Origin: Acidobacteriaceae bacterium
GTDB lineage: Bacteria; Acidobacteriota; Terriglobia; Terriglobales; Acidobacteriaceae
DNA: 64,000 nucleotides
NCBI GenBank assembly: GCA_030041305.1
Contig: JASHOC010000165.1
Location: forward strand, 1 to 64,000
Direction: 5' to 3'
Position numbers and translations under genes: made by a program. Within the stretch, counting starts at the first letter, position 1; every line of letters begins with the position of its first letter. Under the pieces are notes generated by a model. The model made no database searches. It was not told where the DNA came from and saw only the letters and a program-made list of their open reading frames with translations. Of the stretch, positions 63,479 through 64,000 are shown piece after piece.

Positions 63479-63595
63479 TACGGCGGTTCTCCAATTCCCG
63501 TGGAGTTTTGAGGGGCGTGCCAGGTGGCGTTTTTTTGGGAAAAACGCCACTCAACGTTCGAGGTTCTGCTCTACACCAATTGGAGAACCGCTTTA
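63479..63595. repeat. 117-bp hairpin element, subfamily A, copy 5
   Basis: Orientation as at 6275. TA at both ends (63479-63480, 63594-63595). Preceded by AAAGTAGCTAAAATAGCTA, itself a short direct repeat. Located 120 bases after bamA. Confidence 0.93.
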
Positions 63596-63831
63596 ATCCC
63601 CGTCCCGCCCCCACCCCTGCATTTTTGTCTGCGCGCAAGTGCCTCATTTTCAGCAACTTGCCCGTAAATATATGAAAATACGCCATTTGATTGCAAGCAT
63701 AAGAAAACAAAGAAATAAACTCGATTTTTTCGAGGATTTGCACCGGAAAATGTGCTGTTTTTCGGATCTGAAAGTGCTGTGATTTTCGATGGATTGGCTC
63801 TCCTTGAGCACTTCTGCTTCGGTGCGTCGCT

Positions 63832-63926
63832 TGCCATTTCCCGTGTGGCCGTTGCAATTTCCGGTGCAGCCCCTGCCACTTTCATGCAATTTCCAGTGCA
63901 GCGCTTGCAATTTCAATCGGACGGAG
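63832..63926. repeat. Degenerate 21-bp tandem repeat
   Basis: Units start at 63832, 63853, 63885 and 63906 with the pattern TGCAATTTCC-GTGCAGC; an 11-base partial unit (TGCCACTTTCA) sits at 63874. The repeat makes a seven-residue periodicity in the antisense ORF, which is an artefact. Confidence 0.65.
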
Positions 63927-64000
63927 CGCATTTCAGTGCCGGACCGCGGATGGCGCATGCGGCGCATTTATTCTCGACTCCCTCAAAGATTAAAGATAGC

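Larger units (their letters stand above)
63358..64000. other. Non-coding end of the window
   Basis: 643 bases without a convincing gene. Contents in order: a short post-bamA stretch; the element copy at 63479-63595; an AT-rich segment at about 63640-63790 with a CTCGATTTTTTCGAG hairpin; and a 21-bp tandem repeat from 63832. ORFs on the minus strand here are made by the repeats. Confidence 0.5.

Overview
The window is high-GC bacterial DNA that looks like a chromosomal segment of an Acidobacteriota member, probably class Terriglobia. This is inferred from gene content: zf-HC2 anti-sigma/CHAT cassettes, the secreted 'KLANGTTITHQT' family, fused membrane-spermidine synthase proteins, a long BamA and a CxY-type small cysteine protein. 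No rRNA or tRNA gene was found, so the assignment rests on protein families only.

Layout. 1-3434: the 3' end of the ATP synthase operon (atpD fragment, atpC) and a fused membrane/spermidine-synthase-like protein. 3.6-9 kb: acs, a Uma2 nuclease, yqeY, a FecR protein and engB, with several copies of a ~116-bp hairpin element at the gene borders. 9.3-17.1 kb: a co-oriented accessory cluster. It holds a 735-aa protein with a duplicated domain, a DUF1360 membrane protein, a tiny MCCGQKR protein, an ECF-like sigma factor, a zf-HC2 membrane anti-sigma factor, an unknown protein and a TPR-CHAT caspase-like protease. 17.1-23.4 kb: a frameshifted YciI-like gene, an M48 protease, a secreted TldD/TldE-like pair and a small membrane protein. 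24-29.3 kb: a propeller-like repeat protein, a ThuA protein and a flagellin with a sigma-28 promoter. 29.6-36.2 kb: a sigma/anti-sigma/Spy-like operon, secreted and membrane proteins, an esterase, an SRPBCC protein and a GH105 hydrolase. 36.2-45.4 kb: NfnAB-like oxidoreductase, phospholipase C/acid phosphatase family, Tat-exported multicopper oxidase, L28, a methyltransferase, MsrB, RidA and a small cysteine protein. 45.8-52.9 kb: an esterase and a tightly coupled MoxR/DUF58/DUF4129/DUF4350 operon. 52.9-59 kb: an RND efflux operon. 59.4-63.4 kb: glutathione peroxidase and BamA. The last 640 bases are non-coding.

Most notable observations. (1) One family of 116-117 bp elements, with at least eight full copies and one degenerate copy, has terminal arms that differ between subfamilies but always pair within a copy. 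Most ends are flanked by TA. Copies sit inside a signal-peptide coding region (in frame, +38 codons), in two stop codons and next to the engB start. (2) The 9.3-17.1 kb cluster couples a sigma/anti-sigma pair to a caspase-like CHAT protease with unknown partners, and is the best candidate for an undescribed system. (3) A 59-aa cysteine protein missed by the ORF track overlaps an exact 41-bp-periodic repeat.
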